19,180 nucleotides of DNA, from contig CACYDB010000059.1 of assembly GCA_902773035.1 (NCBI GenBank), positions 1 through 19,180 on the forward strand, read 5' to 3'. The position numbers and the translations under genes were made by a program. Positions 6,503-14,219 of the stretch are shown in pieces. The notes beneath the pieces were generated by a model, which ran no database searches, had not been told where the DNA came from, and saw nothing but the letters and a program-made list of their open reading frames with translations. Every line of letters begins with the position of its first letter. Within the stretch, counting starts at the first letter, position 1. The stretch comes from an uncultured Ruminococcus sp. (lineage in GTDB: Bacteria; Bacillota; Clostridia; Oscillospirales; Acutalibacteraceae).

Positions 6503-6530
6503 AAAAAAACCGCCCGCTTAAAGCGGGCGG
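6503..6530 (-). terminator. Intrinsic terminator after ftsZ
   Basis: On the minus strand CCGCCCGC and GCGGGCGG form an 8-bp all-GC stem around a 5-base loop, followed by seven T residues. It begins 14 bases after the ftsZ stop codon and closes the dcw transcription unit. Confidence 0.95.
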
Positions 6531-6543
6531 AAATCATATCTGA

Positions 6544-7632
6544 TTATTTATTGAAGATTGACATAATATCGTAGAAGGTATCGTCGTCGTCATCTGTGCT
6601 GTCCTTCTCCTTGGTATCCTCTGTCTCGATAAAGATGTTGTCGTCGTCAGCGGCAGCCTTCGCCATTTCCTTACCGTCAGCGTTGAAGCCTGTCGCGATA
6701 ACGGTTACGCTGATAGCGTCGTCCATATTCTCGTCGATTACGGCACCCCAGATGATGTTCGCGTCGTCGGAAACCTTGTCCTTGATCATTGTTGAAGCCG
6801 CGTCGATATCCTCGAGGCTGATATCGGGGGAAGCTGTGATGTTGATGATAACACCCTTAGCGCCGTCGATCGAGGTCTCAAGAAGCGGGCTGGAGATAGC
6901 CGCGTCGGCAGCCTCGATAGCCTTGTCCTTGCCTGTGGCGAAGCCCATACCCATATGAGCGTAGCCCGCGTCCTTCATTACGGATGTAACATCGGCGAAG
7001 TCGAGGTTTACCATACCGGGAACAAGGATGAGGTCCGAAATACTCTGAACGCCCTGGCGGAGAACATCGTCCGCTACGGCAAACGCGTTTGTGAGAGTGA
7101 TCGGTGTATCGGAAACATATTTAAGTCTTTCGTTGGGAACGATGATCAGAGAGTCTACGCAGGCGGCGAGCTCCTGAATACCCTGCTCAGCCTGAGTCAT
7201 TCTCTTTTTACCTTCAAAGGCAAAGGGCTTTGTCACAACAGCGGCTGTGAGAATACCCATATCCTTGGCAATCTTGGCTACTACGGGAGCAGCGCCTGTA
7301 CCTGTGCCGCCGCCCATACCTGCGGTGACGAATACCATATCTGTATCTTTCAGCAGAGCGGCGATTTCTTCCTTGCTCTCCTCAGCGGCCTTCTGACCGA
7401 TTTCGGGCTTAGAGCCTGCGCCCTTACCTCTTGTGAGCTTTTCGCCGATCTGAATTGTCTGTGAAGCCTTGGATAATCTGAGTACGTGGTCATCGGTATT
7501 AATGGCGATGAACTCTACGTTCTTAACCTCCATTGTTACCATACGGTTAACAGCGTTGCCGCCGCCTCCGCCGACACCGATTACCTTTATTACAGGCATG
7601 TACTCACTTTCCATTTCTAAAGCAAAAGCCAT
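6544..7632 (-). CDS. ftsZ: Cell division protein FtsZ
   Basis: FtsZ is the tubulin-like GTPase that forms the cytoplasmic division ring. This 362-residue protein has the nucleotide-binding start (IKVIGVGGGGGNAVNRM), the tubulin signature GGGTGTG (residues 107-113), and the T7 loop NLDFAD (209-214) with the aspartates that complete the GTPase site of the neighbouring subunit. The globular core ends near residue 318. The remaining linker is only about 33 residues and very acidic (DSTDDDDD). The C-terminus reads FYDIMSIFNK, where many FtsZ proteins have a D-I-P-x-F-L-R-type peptide. The start has a perfect Shine-Dalgarno sequence (AAGGAGG). ftsQ lies 197 bp upstream, and the gap contains an extended -10-like element, so ftsZ may also be transcribed independently. 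No ftsA is present. Confidence 0.98.
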   Translation of the reverse strand: MAFALEMESEYMPVIKVIGVGGGGGNAVNRMVTMEVKNVEFIAINTDDHVLRLSKASQTIQIGEKLTRGKGAGSKPEIGQKAAEESKEEIAALLKDTDMVFVTAGMGGGTGTGAAPVVAKIAKDMGILTAAVVTKPFAFEGKKRMTQAEQGIQELAACVDSLIIVPNERLKYVSDTPITLTNAFAVADDVLRQGVQSISDLILVPGMVNLDFADVTSVMKDAGYAHMGMGFATGKDKAIEAADAAISSPLLETSIDGAKGVIINITASPDISLEDIDAASTMIKDKVSDDANIIWGAVIDENMDDAISVTVIATGFNADGKEMAKAAADDDNIFIETEDTKEKDSTDDDDDTFYDIMSIFNK

Positions 7633-7694
7633 TTTTACTTCCTCCTTGACGTTTATATGTTAGACATTACTTTTAATCGCAAATAATTCATAAT

Positions 7695-7703
7695 ATTCTA
7701 CCA
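7695..7703 (-). promoter_or_regulatory. Candidate extended -10 element upstream of ftsZ
   Basis: The minus strand reads TGGTAGAAT in an AT-rich 197-bp gap, 63 bases before the ftsZ start codon. It matches TGnTATAAT with one change. No clear -35 hexamer was found, so the call is tentative. Confidence 0.35.
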
Positions 7704-7757
7704 TATTAAAGTACCATAAAATTTCTTAAAAGTAAATATAAATTAAAAAATTTTAAC

Positions 7758-7783
7758 TAATAGGCTAAAAATGTTACCTATTA
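7758..7783 (-). other. Hairpin in the ftsQ-ftsZ gap
   Basis: TAATAGG and CCTATTA form a perfect 7-bp stem with a 12-base loop. On the minus strand it is followed by GTTAAAATTTTTT, giving it the look of a weak, leaky terminator or attenuator before ftsZ. Confidence 0.35.
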
Positions 7784-7829
7784 ATGCGGTTTTCGGGATA
7801 TTTCTTACGATATAGTAACTGTCAGACGA

Positions 7830-9296
7830 TTATTCCTGATTTTCTTCCTGTCCGTCATCCTGAACGGCTTCCTCATTATCCTCCTGAGCCTCGTTTTCCT
7901 GAGCCTCATTCTCCTGTCCCTCGGGTACCTCGTTGAAATACTCGCTGGGATCGGCGGTAGTAGCCTCGGTAGCGATGAAGTTGGTGCGGACAGTCTCTGT
8001 TTCCGTAGCGCCCGGCTCGGTAGTCGGAGCCTCGGTCGTATCCTCATCATCCTCGGCGGTGACCTCGGTGAAATAGGACTTCTTGCTTTCGGTCACGCCC
8101 GAAACATTGAGCACGCCGCGTATCGTGCGGGCATTGTTCGGGTCGAGCTTTTCCTTGATAATCGTGAAAGCCGTCCTCAGCTTGTAGTCTATCTTCTCGG
8201 GAACGCCGATTTTTATTACAATACGGTTGTCGTATGTGATAGTTATATTGGTGAGCTTCTGTATATTGATGCCCGTGATATCCTCGTAGTTGTGGGTGGT
8301 TATCGACTCGTTGATGTCCTGCATAGCGTCGGTGTAGCTCTTTTCCTCAAACTCGACGCGCTCGCCGATTTCGGTGGATTTGAGCTTGGGAGCGTTGACG
8401 AACATCAGGTTATCGGGCTTTTTATCGACCTTTTCAAGAATCGTGCCGTCCTCGCTGACGAGGTAGTAAGCTCCGTCGCTCTTGATTGAGCTTGAAGCGA
8501 CCTCGTTGTCGATATAAATGACGAGGGTATCGGGGATCTCAAAGCCGATTTTCGTTTTCCTGACGTATGGCAGGCTGTCGGTGACGTTCTTCGCGTTGCC
8601 GAACATACTCGCCATAAAGATGTTCTCGCCCTCGGTGACTCCCGCGAGCCTGATGATCTTATCATCCTCGTAGAAATCGTTGCCCCTGACGACGATTTTC
8701 TCGGTCTTAAAGAGAACCGTAAGTGAGAGCACAATGCCGATTATGAGAACCACGGCTATGATCGACACGTAGGTCATGATCCTGCGGAAGCGTCTCTGCT
8801 GCGGTGAAAGCGGCTTAGGCTGAGCCTTCTCACGCTTTTTACGCTGCTTGCGAGCCTGCTCCTTACGGACGGCGACCTCGTCAACGTAAAATCCGCCCTT
8901 GTGCTCGGTCGGATTCATATCGCGAACGCGCTTATCTGTTTCACGCTCGATGATATCGGGAATCGACTTCTTCCTTTGCTTTTTGGGCTTGGGATAAGGC
9001 TTCTGCTTAGCCTTAGGTTTAGGAGCCTGAGCAGGCTTACGCTTGGGAGCCTTAGTCGGCTTCTGTTTTGGCTTGTGATGCTTCTGAGGAGGCTTTTCGG
9101 GACGCGCGGGAATCTCTACGACAATGTGAGAATCCTGACCGCGTTTACGAGCCTGCTTACGCGCTTCCTCACGGTAGCGGGCGTCCTTGCGGGCTTTTTT
9201 ACGGTCAAGCTCGCGCTGCTTGCGGCGCTGACGTTCCATCGCCTGACGCTCCTTGGGCGTGAGCTCGCGGCGACGGCGCGGTCTTTGTTCGTCCAT
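7830..9296 (-). CDS. ftsQ: Cell division protein FtsQ/DivIB with long charged extensions
   Basis: FtsQ/DivIB is a bitopic septal protein that links FtsL and FtsB/DivIC-type partners in the divisome. Numbered from the chosen start, residues 1-170 are cytoplasmic and extremely rich in Lys, Arg and Pro. Residues about 174-196 form the single membrane helix. About 198-265 are the POTRA domain (TEKIVVRGNDFYEDDKIIRL). About 270-405 are the FtsQ/DivIB beta domain. About 412-488 are a Thr/Glu-rich, strongly acidic low-complexity tail with repeated NEAQE. At 488 residues it is much longer than the usual 260-300. I chose the ATG at 9296 because GTGAAAGGAGG forms the Shine-Dalgarno sequence in front of it; an upstream GTG at 9314 would overlap that site. 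murA lies 78 bp upstream. Confidence 0.92.
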   Translation of the reverse strand: MDEQRPRRRRELTPKERQAMERQRRKQRELDRKKARKDARYREEARKQARKRGQDSHIVVEIPARPEKPPQKHHKPKQKPTKAPKRKPAQAPKPKAKQKPYPKPKKQRKKSIPDIIERETDKRVRDMNPTEHKGGFYVDEVAVRKEQARKQRKKREKAQPKPLSPQQRRFRRIMTYVSIIAVVLIIGIVLSLTVLFKTEKIVVRGNDFYEDDKIIRLAGVTEGENIFMASMFGNAKNVTDSLPYVRKTKIGFEIPDTLVIYIDNEVASSSIKSDGAYYLVSEDGTILEKVDKKPDNLMFVNAPKLKSTEIGERVEFEEKSYTDAMQDINESITTHNYEDITGINIQKLTNITITYDNRIVIKIGVPEKIDYKLRTAFTIIKEKLDPNNARTIRGVLNVSGVTESKKSYFTEVTAEDDEDTTEAPTTEPGATETETVRTNFIATEATTADPSEYFNEVPEGQENEAQENEAQEDNEEAVQDDGQEENQE

Positions 9297-9374
9297 TACA
9301 CTTCCTCCTTTCACAAACTTCCTTCGGTCAGAGCTCTGACCGTTCGTTTTCCTATTTTTTCATATACACCAAAT

Positions 9375-10628
9375 TTATATCTTAACTATATCGGCTCCGA
9401 GTGAGCCGAGCGTTAAATCGAAGTTTTCATATCCTCTCTCGAGGTAGCTTATGCCGTGGAGCTCGCTTTTGCCCTCCGCGGCGAGTGCCGCGACAATCAA
9501 TCCCGCGGCGCCTCTGAGCTCCTGAGCCTCAATACAGGCTCCGTAGAGCTTTTCAACGCCCTTGACGACGGCGACCCTGCCCTCGACGTTGATATCCGCT
9601 CCCAGACGGCACAGCTCGCCGACGTGCTTGAAGCGGTTCTCAAAAATATTCTCGACTATCACCGCGCTTCCGTCTGATACGGCGGACATCGCCATCACGG
9701 GCGCCTGAGCGTCGGTCGGAAATCCGGGGTACGGCATTGTGCGTATCAGCGACACGGCGCGAAGCCTTTCGGGAGCCTTGAATCGCATACAGCCGTCGCG
9801 GCAGATTATCTCACAGCCGGCTTCAACGAACACGGGGATGATAGAGCCGAGGTGAGAACGGGAGATCCCGTCCAGATATATACAAGAACCCGTAACCGCC
9901 GCCGCGGACATCAGAGTCGCCGCGACAATACGGTCGGGAATTATGCTGTGTGAAACGGCGTTAAGCGAATCGACGCCGTTGATTACTATTGTGCCCTCGC
10001 CCGCTCCGTAGATTTCCGCGCCCGCCTCTGTAAGATAATCGCAGAGGTCGCGGATCTCAGGCTCACGCGCGGCGTTTGTAATAGTGGTTGTGCCCTTCGC
10101 GAGTACGGCGGCGAGTATGATATTCTCGGTAGCTCCGACGCTCGGGAACGACAGCGCTACAGGCGCTCCCGTAAGTCCCTTATCGGCGCGGCACTCAATT
10201 ATGCCGTAGCGTTCGGTGATTTCCGCGCCCATCGCCCTGAGAGCCTTGAGGTGCAAATCAATCGGACGCGGACCGAGCTCGCATCCTCCGGGAAAGCTCA
10301 GCAGAGCTCTTCCGCATCTCGAGAGCAGCGCTCCGAGGAAGATTATCGAGCCGCGCATCTCGCGCATAAACTCGTCGGGAATATCGTATTTATTCAAGCC
10401 GTCGCAGCTGACAAGCGCGGCGCCGTTCTGAACGCAGGCTTTACAGCCGAGAAAGCGGAGAATCCTCAGAGCAATATCCACGTCGGAAAGCGACGGACAG
10501 TTGAAGAGGATATTCTCCCCTTTTGTAAGTAAGGTCGCGGCGAGGATCGGCAGGGAGCTGTTTTTTGAGCCTTGAACCTCAACCGCTCCGTCAAGCCTTT
10601 TTCCGCCGTTGATTATATATCGTGACAC
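9375..10628 (-). CDS. murA: UDP-N-acetylglucosamine 1-carboxyvinyltransferase MurA
   Basis: MurA transfers enolpyruvate from phosphoenolpyruvate to UDP-GlcNAc, the first committed cytoplasmic step of peptidoglycan synthesis. The protein of about 417 residues shows the start YIINGGKRLDGAVEVQGSKN with the substrate-binding Lys-Asn pair. The active-site loop PGGCELGPRPIDLHL carries the catalytic cysteine at about residue 116, the target of fosfomycin in this family. The later region YPGFPTDAQAPVMA is also typical. I prefer the GTG start at 10628 (giving MSRYIINGG), which places GAGGGG 8 bases upstream; a TTG three bases earlier is possible. The position inside a dcw cluster, next to murG and ftsQ, is where many bacteria have murC or murB. 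An inverted repeat overlaps the translation start. Confidence 0.95.
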   Translation of the reverse strand: MSRYIINGGKRLDGAVEVQGSKNSSLPILAATLLTKGENILFNCPSLSDVDIALRILRFLGCKACVQNGAALVSCDGLNKYDIPDEFMREMRGSIIFLGALLSRCGRALLSFPGGCELGPRPIDLHLKALRAMGAEITERYGIIECRADKGLTGAPVALSFPSVGATENIILAAVLAKGTTTITNAAREPEIRDLCDYLTEAGAEIYGAGEGTIVINGVDSLNAVSHSIIPDRIVAATLMSAAAVTGSCIYLDGISRSHLGSIIPVFVEAGCEIICRDGCMRFKAPERLRAVSLIRTMPYPGFPTDAQAPVMAMSAVSDGSAVIVENIFENRFKHVGELCRLGADINVEGRVAVVKGVEKLYGACIEAQELRGAAGLIVAALAAEGKSELHGISYLERGYENFDLTLGSLGADIVKI

Positions 10629-10685
10629 CAAAAGCACCCCTCGCAAGAGTATTACCCTACATATTATGAAAGGGATATGCTTTTG
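10629..10685 (-). other. Inverted repeat covering the murA translation start
   Basis: In the minus-strand transcript CAAAAGCA (10685-10678) can pair perfectly with TGCTTTTG (10636-10629), which directly precedes the GTG start. An inner CCC/GGG pairing involves the GAGGGG Shine-Dalgarno sequence. The structure would hide the ribosome-binding site. It fills most of the 72-bp gap after murG. Confidence 0.45.
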
Positions 10686-10700
10686 TGACTTCAGATTATT

Positions 10701-11822
10701 TTATACGTGACCGAGCACGCTTCTGATAACCGAGTAAATTCTCTCATTGGCGTCGATAATCGCCATTTTGCGAGAATTGGCGGTGTATTCCATAAGCTTT
10801 TCGGGATTCTGGAGCAGGGAGTCAACCTTCTCGATAACGAGCTCCTCGGTAAGATCCTTCTCCTCGATAATCTCGGCGGCCCTGTTGTTAACAAGCGCCA
10901 TAGCGTTGTGATACTGGTGATTCTCCGCGACATTGGGCGACGGAATAAGGATCGCGGGCTTGCCGAGAGCCTGAATCTCAGAAAGCGTAATAGCTCCCGC
11001 GCGTGAGATAACAAGGTCGGCGGCAGCCATACAGGTCGCCATATTGTCGATATACTCTCTTACGTCGAGGTTGGGGCACTCCTCGATATCGGTGCCCTTC
11101 TCCTTGACTAAGTCAGGGAACCACAGACCGTTTCTGCCGTAGCCGTGGATATGCTGATACTTCTGATCCTGACCGCTTCTGGCGATAAGTCCGGCTACTC
11201 CCTCGTTTATCATCTTGGCTCCGAGAGAGCCGCCGAAGGATAGAACTACAGGTCTGTTGTCAAGCCCGAGCTCCTCTCTGGACTTGTCCTTATCAGCGGC
11301 GATGATCTCGCTGCGGACAGGGTTGCCCGTTACGACGTAGTTGCAGTTTTTATCAAGATATTTTTCAGCGCCCTTGACGGCGAGCATTACCTTCTTCGCG
11401 CTCTTTGAGAGCATCTTATTTGTAACGCCCGGATAGGCGTTCTGCTCGTGGATGATCGTGGGAATACCCATCTTAGCCGCCTCTCTGAGCACGGGACCGC
11501 TGACATAGCCGCCTGTGCCGATTACGATGTCGGGTCTGAAATCCTTAATGATCTGTCTTGCCTCACGCGAGGACGAGAAGGTGCGCTTGACAGTGAGAAC
11601 GTTCTGCTTGAGCGCCTCAAAGCTTACTCTGCGCTGGAAGCCGCTTATGGTGATGAACTGCATATTGAAGCCAGCCTTGGGAACAAGTGTCTGCTCCATA
11701 CCACCGCGGTTTCCGACAAAGAGGATTTCCGCGTCGGGATTCTTCTTCTTAACATATCCCGCGATAGCAAGCGCCGGATTGATATGACCGGCTGTACCGC
11801 CGCCGGCGAATAATAATTTCAT
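10701..11822 (-). CDS. murG: Lipid II synthase MurG (GlcNAc transferase)
   Basis: MurG is the GT28-family, membrane-associated transferase that adds GlcNAc from UDP-GlcNAc to lipid I, making lipid II at the inner face of the membrane. The 373-residue length is normal. The N-terminal glycine-rich loop GGGTAGH (residues 7-13), the acceptor-side loop (TGGYVSGPVLREA), the HEQN motif, a second glycine-rich loop (SFGGSLGAKMIN) and the donor-binding stretch (SRAGAITLSEIQALGKPAIL, then NHQYHNA) are all present. The start has an excellent Shine-Dalgarno sequence (AGAGGAGG). It is 28 bp after ftsW, so the two are likely co-transcribed and act in sequence on the lipid-linked precursor. Confidence 0.98.
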   Translation of the reverse strand: MKLLFAGGGTAGHINPALAIAGYVKKKNPDAEILFVGNRGGMEQTLVPKAGFNMQFITISGFQRRVSFEALKQNVLTVKRTFSSSREARQIIKDFRPDIVIGTGGYVSGPVLREAAKMGIPTIIHEQNAYPGVTNKMLSKSAKKVMLAVKGAEKYLDKNCNYVVTGNPVRSEIIAADKDKSREELGLDNRPVVLSFGGSLGAKMINEGVAGLIARSGQDQKYQHIHGYGRNGLWFPDLVKEKGTDIEECPNLDVREYIDNMATCMAAADLVISRAGAITLSEIQALGKPAILIPSPNVAENHQYHNAMALVNNRAAEIIEEKDLTEELVIEKVDSLLQNPEKLMEYTANSRKMAIIDANERIYSVIRSVLGHV

Positions 11823-11850
11823 AAAATGACCTCCTCTTTGCAGTCTTATA

Positions 11851-13119
11851 CTATTGTTTTTCTATATTAGCCGTTCGTGAAATGGACAGTATCAGTCCCA
11901 TCTGGGCGAGAAGCATGATCAGCGAGCTTCCGCCGAACGAGAAGAACGGCAGTGAAATACCTGTGTTAGGCAGCCAGTCGGTGATAACGAGGATGTTGAG
12001 CACAACCTGAATACCGATCTGTGACGAAAGACCGATTCCGAGCAGCTTGCCGAAGCGATCCTTTGAACGAAGGCTGAGGGTGATTCCTCTCCAAACAAGC
12101 AGAGCGAAAATCAGCAGTATAATCAGCGCGCCGACAAAGCCCAGCTCCTCGCACACAACCGCGAATACAAAGTCGTTCTGCGGTTCGGGAAGGTAGAGAT
12201 ACTTTTGTCTTGACTGACCGAGACCGAGTCCGAACAGTCCGCCCGAGCCAATGGCGTACAGCGAGTTTCTTGTCTGCCATGTCGTCTGCCACATTTCCTC
12301 GGTCGTATAAATGAGCGCCTGTCCCCAGCCCTCCATACGCGTCATAGCGTATGTGAGGATTCCCGTTACCCACGCTACGATTACGGCTAATACAAGGAAA
12401 ATACCGCCGAGGGCGAGGTAAAAGGATTTCATTCCGCTGATGTAAAGCATTACGATCGTCAGAATACCTATGATAACAATACCCGAATAGTGAGGCTCCA
12501 GAACAAGCAGAGCCGCGGTCGAGCCGAAGATCGCAAATCCGGGCAGGACGCTGTATTTGGCGTATTGCATTTTGTCGTAATACAAGCTGCCCCAGTGCGC
12601 GAAGAAAAGAATAATCGCGAATTTTGTGATCTCGGACGCCTGAATATTGATAGGTCCGATCTCAAACCAGCGGTGTACGTTTCCCGGCACAAGCAGTACG
12701 ACGACAAGCGCTAAGTAGGATATACCAAGCATAATAGGCGCGAGCTTGTGGAGCTTGTTGTAGTTAAAGAATGAAACGAGCAGCATAGCCGCCACGCCGA
12801 TAGCGGCGTATATGAGCTGACGGCGGATATAGAAGTAGCTGTCGTTGATTCTCGAGCTGTAGTAGGCTGTCGGGTAGCTCGCGGAGAACATCATAATCAT
12901 TCCGATTATGAGAAGAACGATTACGAGCAGGAGGAAAGGCAGGTCAAGACCCATACCTCTCTCAAACAGCTTCGCCTTAACGCGCGAGCGGCGTTTTCTT
13001 CCCTGAGGATTGCCGCGTCTCTCAGACTGAGCCTGAGCTCTTCTCCGCCTGTTATTCAGTTTTTCGTCATATAACTTGTTTACGTCAGCCTGACGCATAA
13101 CCTGAGCAAACGGTAACAT
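11851..13119 (-). CDS. ftsW: Septal peptidoglycan polymerase FtsW (SEDS family)
   Basis: FtsW is a SEDS glycosyltransferase that polymerises lipid II at the septum together with a class B PBP. This 422-residue protein has about ten membrane helices after a basic cytoplasmic N-terminus of about 58 residues (RRRR, RKRRSR). Family hallmarks are visible: LEPHYSG (about 208-212), the large extracellular loop with PEPQNDFVFAVVCEELGF whose Asp316 corresponds to the catalytic aspartate, and NTGISLPFFSFGGSS near the C-terminus. FtsW is preferred over RodA or SpoVE because of its position between mraY and murG in a dcw cluster, although SpoVE-type members are hard to separate by eye. The start ATG is preceded by AGAGGGAT. 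Confidence 0.95.
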   Translation of the reverse strand: MLPFAQVMRQADVNKLYDEKLNNRRRRAQAQSERRGNPQGRKRRSRVKAKLFERGMGLDLPFLLLVIVLLIIGMIMMFSASYPTAYYSSRINDSYFYIRRQLIYAAIGVAAMLLVSFFNYNKLHKLAPIMLGISYLALVVVLLVPGNVHRWFEIGPINIQASEITKFAIILFFAHWGSLYYDKMQYAKYSVLPGFAIFGSTAALLVLEPHYSGIVIIGILTIVMLYISGMKSFYLALGGIFLVLAVIVAWVTGILTYAMTRMEGWGQALIYTTEEMWQTTWQTRNSLYAIGSGGLFGLGLGQSRQKYLYLPEPQNDFVFAVVCEELGFVGALIILLIFALLVWRGITLSLRSKDRFGKLLGIGLSSQIGIQVVLNILVITDWLPNTGISLPFFSFGGSSLIMLLAQMGLILSISRTANIEKQ

Positions 13120-13146
13120 ACAATCCCTCTGAAAATCTATAAGTTT

Positions 13147-14172
13147 TTATACTCCGAAGTAGACGAGTACAAACGATATAATTCCGAATACAACCGTAAC
13201 CGCGCTGAACACGGAAACGATTTTGACCTCTGACCAGCCGCACATCTCAAAGTGGTGGTGGATCGGGCTCATCTTAAAGAGGCGCTTGCCGTGAGTGAGC
13301 TTGAAGTAAGCCACCTGAAGCACAACAGAGCCGATCTCGCAGAGATAAACGATGCCGAGCGGCAGAAGCAGTACGGGCATATTAACAGCAAACGCGAGCG
13401 CGCATACTATACCGCCGAGGAAGAGCGAGCCCGTGTCGCCCATAAACACCTTCGCGGGATGGAAGTTCCACACGAGGAAGCCGAGGCATCCGCCCGCGAC
13501 CGCCGCAGCCATAAAGGTAACTCCCATAAAGCTTATCAGGCTTGCGATAAGCATAAAGAACAGCGCGACAAAGAATGTAATTGACGCGTCGAGTCCGTCG
13601 ATACCGTCGGTGAGATTGACCGCGTTTACAACGCCAACGATCACAACCGCGAAAATAATATAATAGAACCATCCAAGGTCTATCTCGCCAACGAAAGGAA
13701 TGACTGTTGTCGTGCCGCAGCCCATAAAGCCGAGAACAGCGAGATAAGCGATCGTCACCGCGAACTGAAATACGAGCTTCTGAATAGCCGTAAGTCCGAG
13801 GTTACGCTTCTTTACGACCTTGATATAATCGTCGATAAAGCCGATAGCGCTGTGTCCGAGCGCGAGTCCGAGACCCGCGAACACATACGTCACCATCTTG
13901 AAGGGATCCTCCTGATAAACGCCGATAATGTTGGGACCGATGAAGTAATAGAGAAGCACGCTGATTATCGTGACCGTAACCGAGCCCACGATAAACATAA
14001 TGCCGCCCATTACGGGAGTGCCCTGCTTATCCTTATGCCATGAGGGACCTTCCTCGAGGATCGTCTGTCCGAAGTTGAGCTTGTGCAAAAACGGGATAAG
14101 AAACTTTCCCAGAACAGCCGTGATCACAAACGACAGAAGCGCCGTGGCGAATGTCCAGATTCCAAAGGTCAT
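13147..14172 (-). CDS. mraY: Phospho-MurNAc-pentapeptide transferase MraY
   Basis: MraY is the polytopic enzyme that moves phospho-MurNAc-pentapeptide from UDP to undecaprenyl phosphate, making lipid I. The 341-residue length is typical. Motifs seen are GGIMF in the first third, the DDYIK aspartate pair (114-115), NLTDGIDGLD (186-195), MGDTGS (244-249) and the HHHFE loop (305-309). About ten hydrophobic helices are evident. Its gene follows the PBP gene by 47 bp and precedes ftsW by 27 bp; murD, which stands between mraY and ftsW in many bacteria, is missing. The Shine-Dalgarno sequence (AAAGGA) lies somewhat far from the ATG, right after a 10-bp A/T hairpin. Confidence 0.98.
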   Translation of the reverse strand: MTFGIWTFATALLSFVITAVLGKFLIPFLHKLNFGQTILEEGPSWHKDKQGTPVMGGIMFIVGSVTVTIISVLLYYFIGPNIIGVYQEDPFKMVTYVFAGLGLALGHSAIGFIDDYIKVVKKRNLGLTAIQKLVFQFAVTIAYLAVLGFMGCGTTTVIPFVGEIDLGWFYYIIFAVVIVGVVNAVNLTDGIDGLDASITFFVALFFMLIASLISFMGVTFMAAAVAGGCLGFLVWNFHPAKVFMGDTGSLFLGGIVCALAFAVNMPVLLLPLGIVYLCEIGSVVLQVAYFKLTHGKRLFKMSPIHHHFEMCGWSEVKIVSVFSAVTVVFGIISFVLVYFGV

Positions 14173-14189
14173 AAATTAACAGTCCTTTC

Positions 14190-14214
14190 TTTTATATAAA
14201 GTGGTTATATAAAA
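14190..14214 (-). other. 10-bp perfect A/T hairpin before mraY
   Basis: TTTTATATAA and TTATATAAAA flank a 5-base loop, 5 bases after the stop codon of the PBP gene and directly upstream of the mraY Shine-Dalgarno sequence. On the minus strand it is followed by GAAAGG and not by a T run, so it is not a standard terminator. A role in mRNA processing or start-site access is possible. Confidence 0.45.
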
Positions 14215-14219
14215 TATCT

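Noticed and set aside
8901..9404. Plus-strand open frame of 167 residues, Leu/Arg-rich, opposite the ftsQ N-terminus
   Set aside because: It is the complement of the Lys/Arg/Pro-rich coding region; the Leu-rich look follows from the codons on the other strand.
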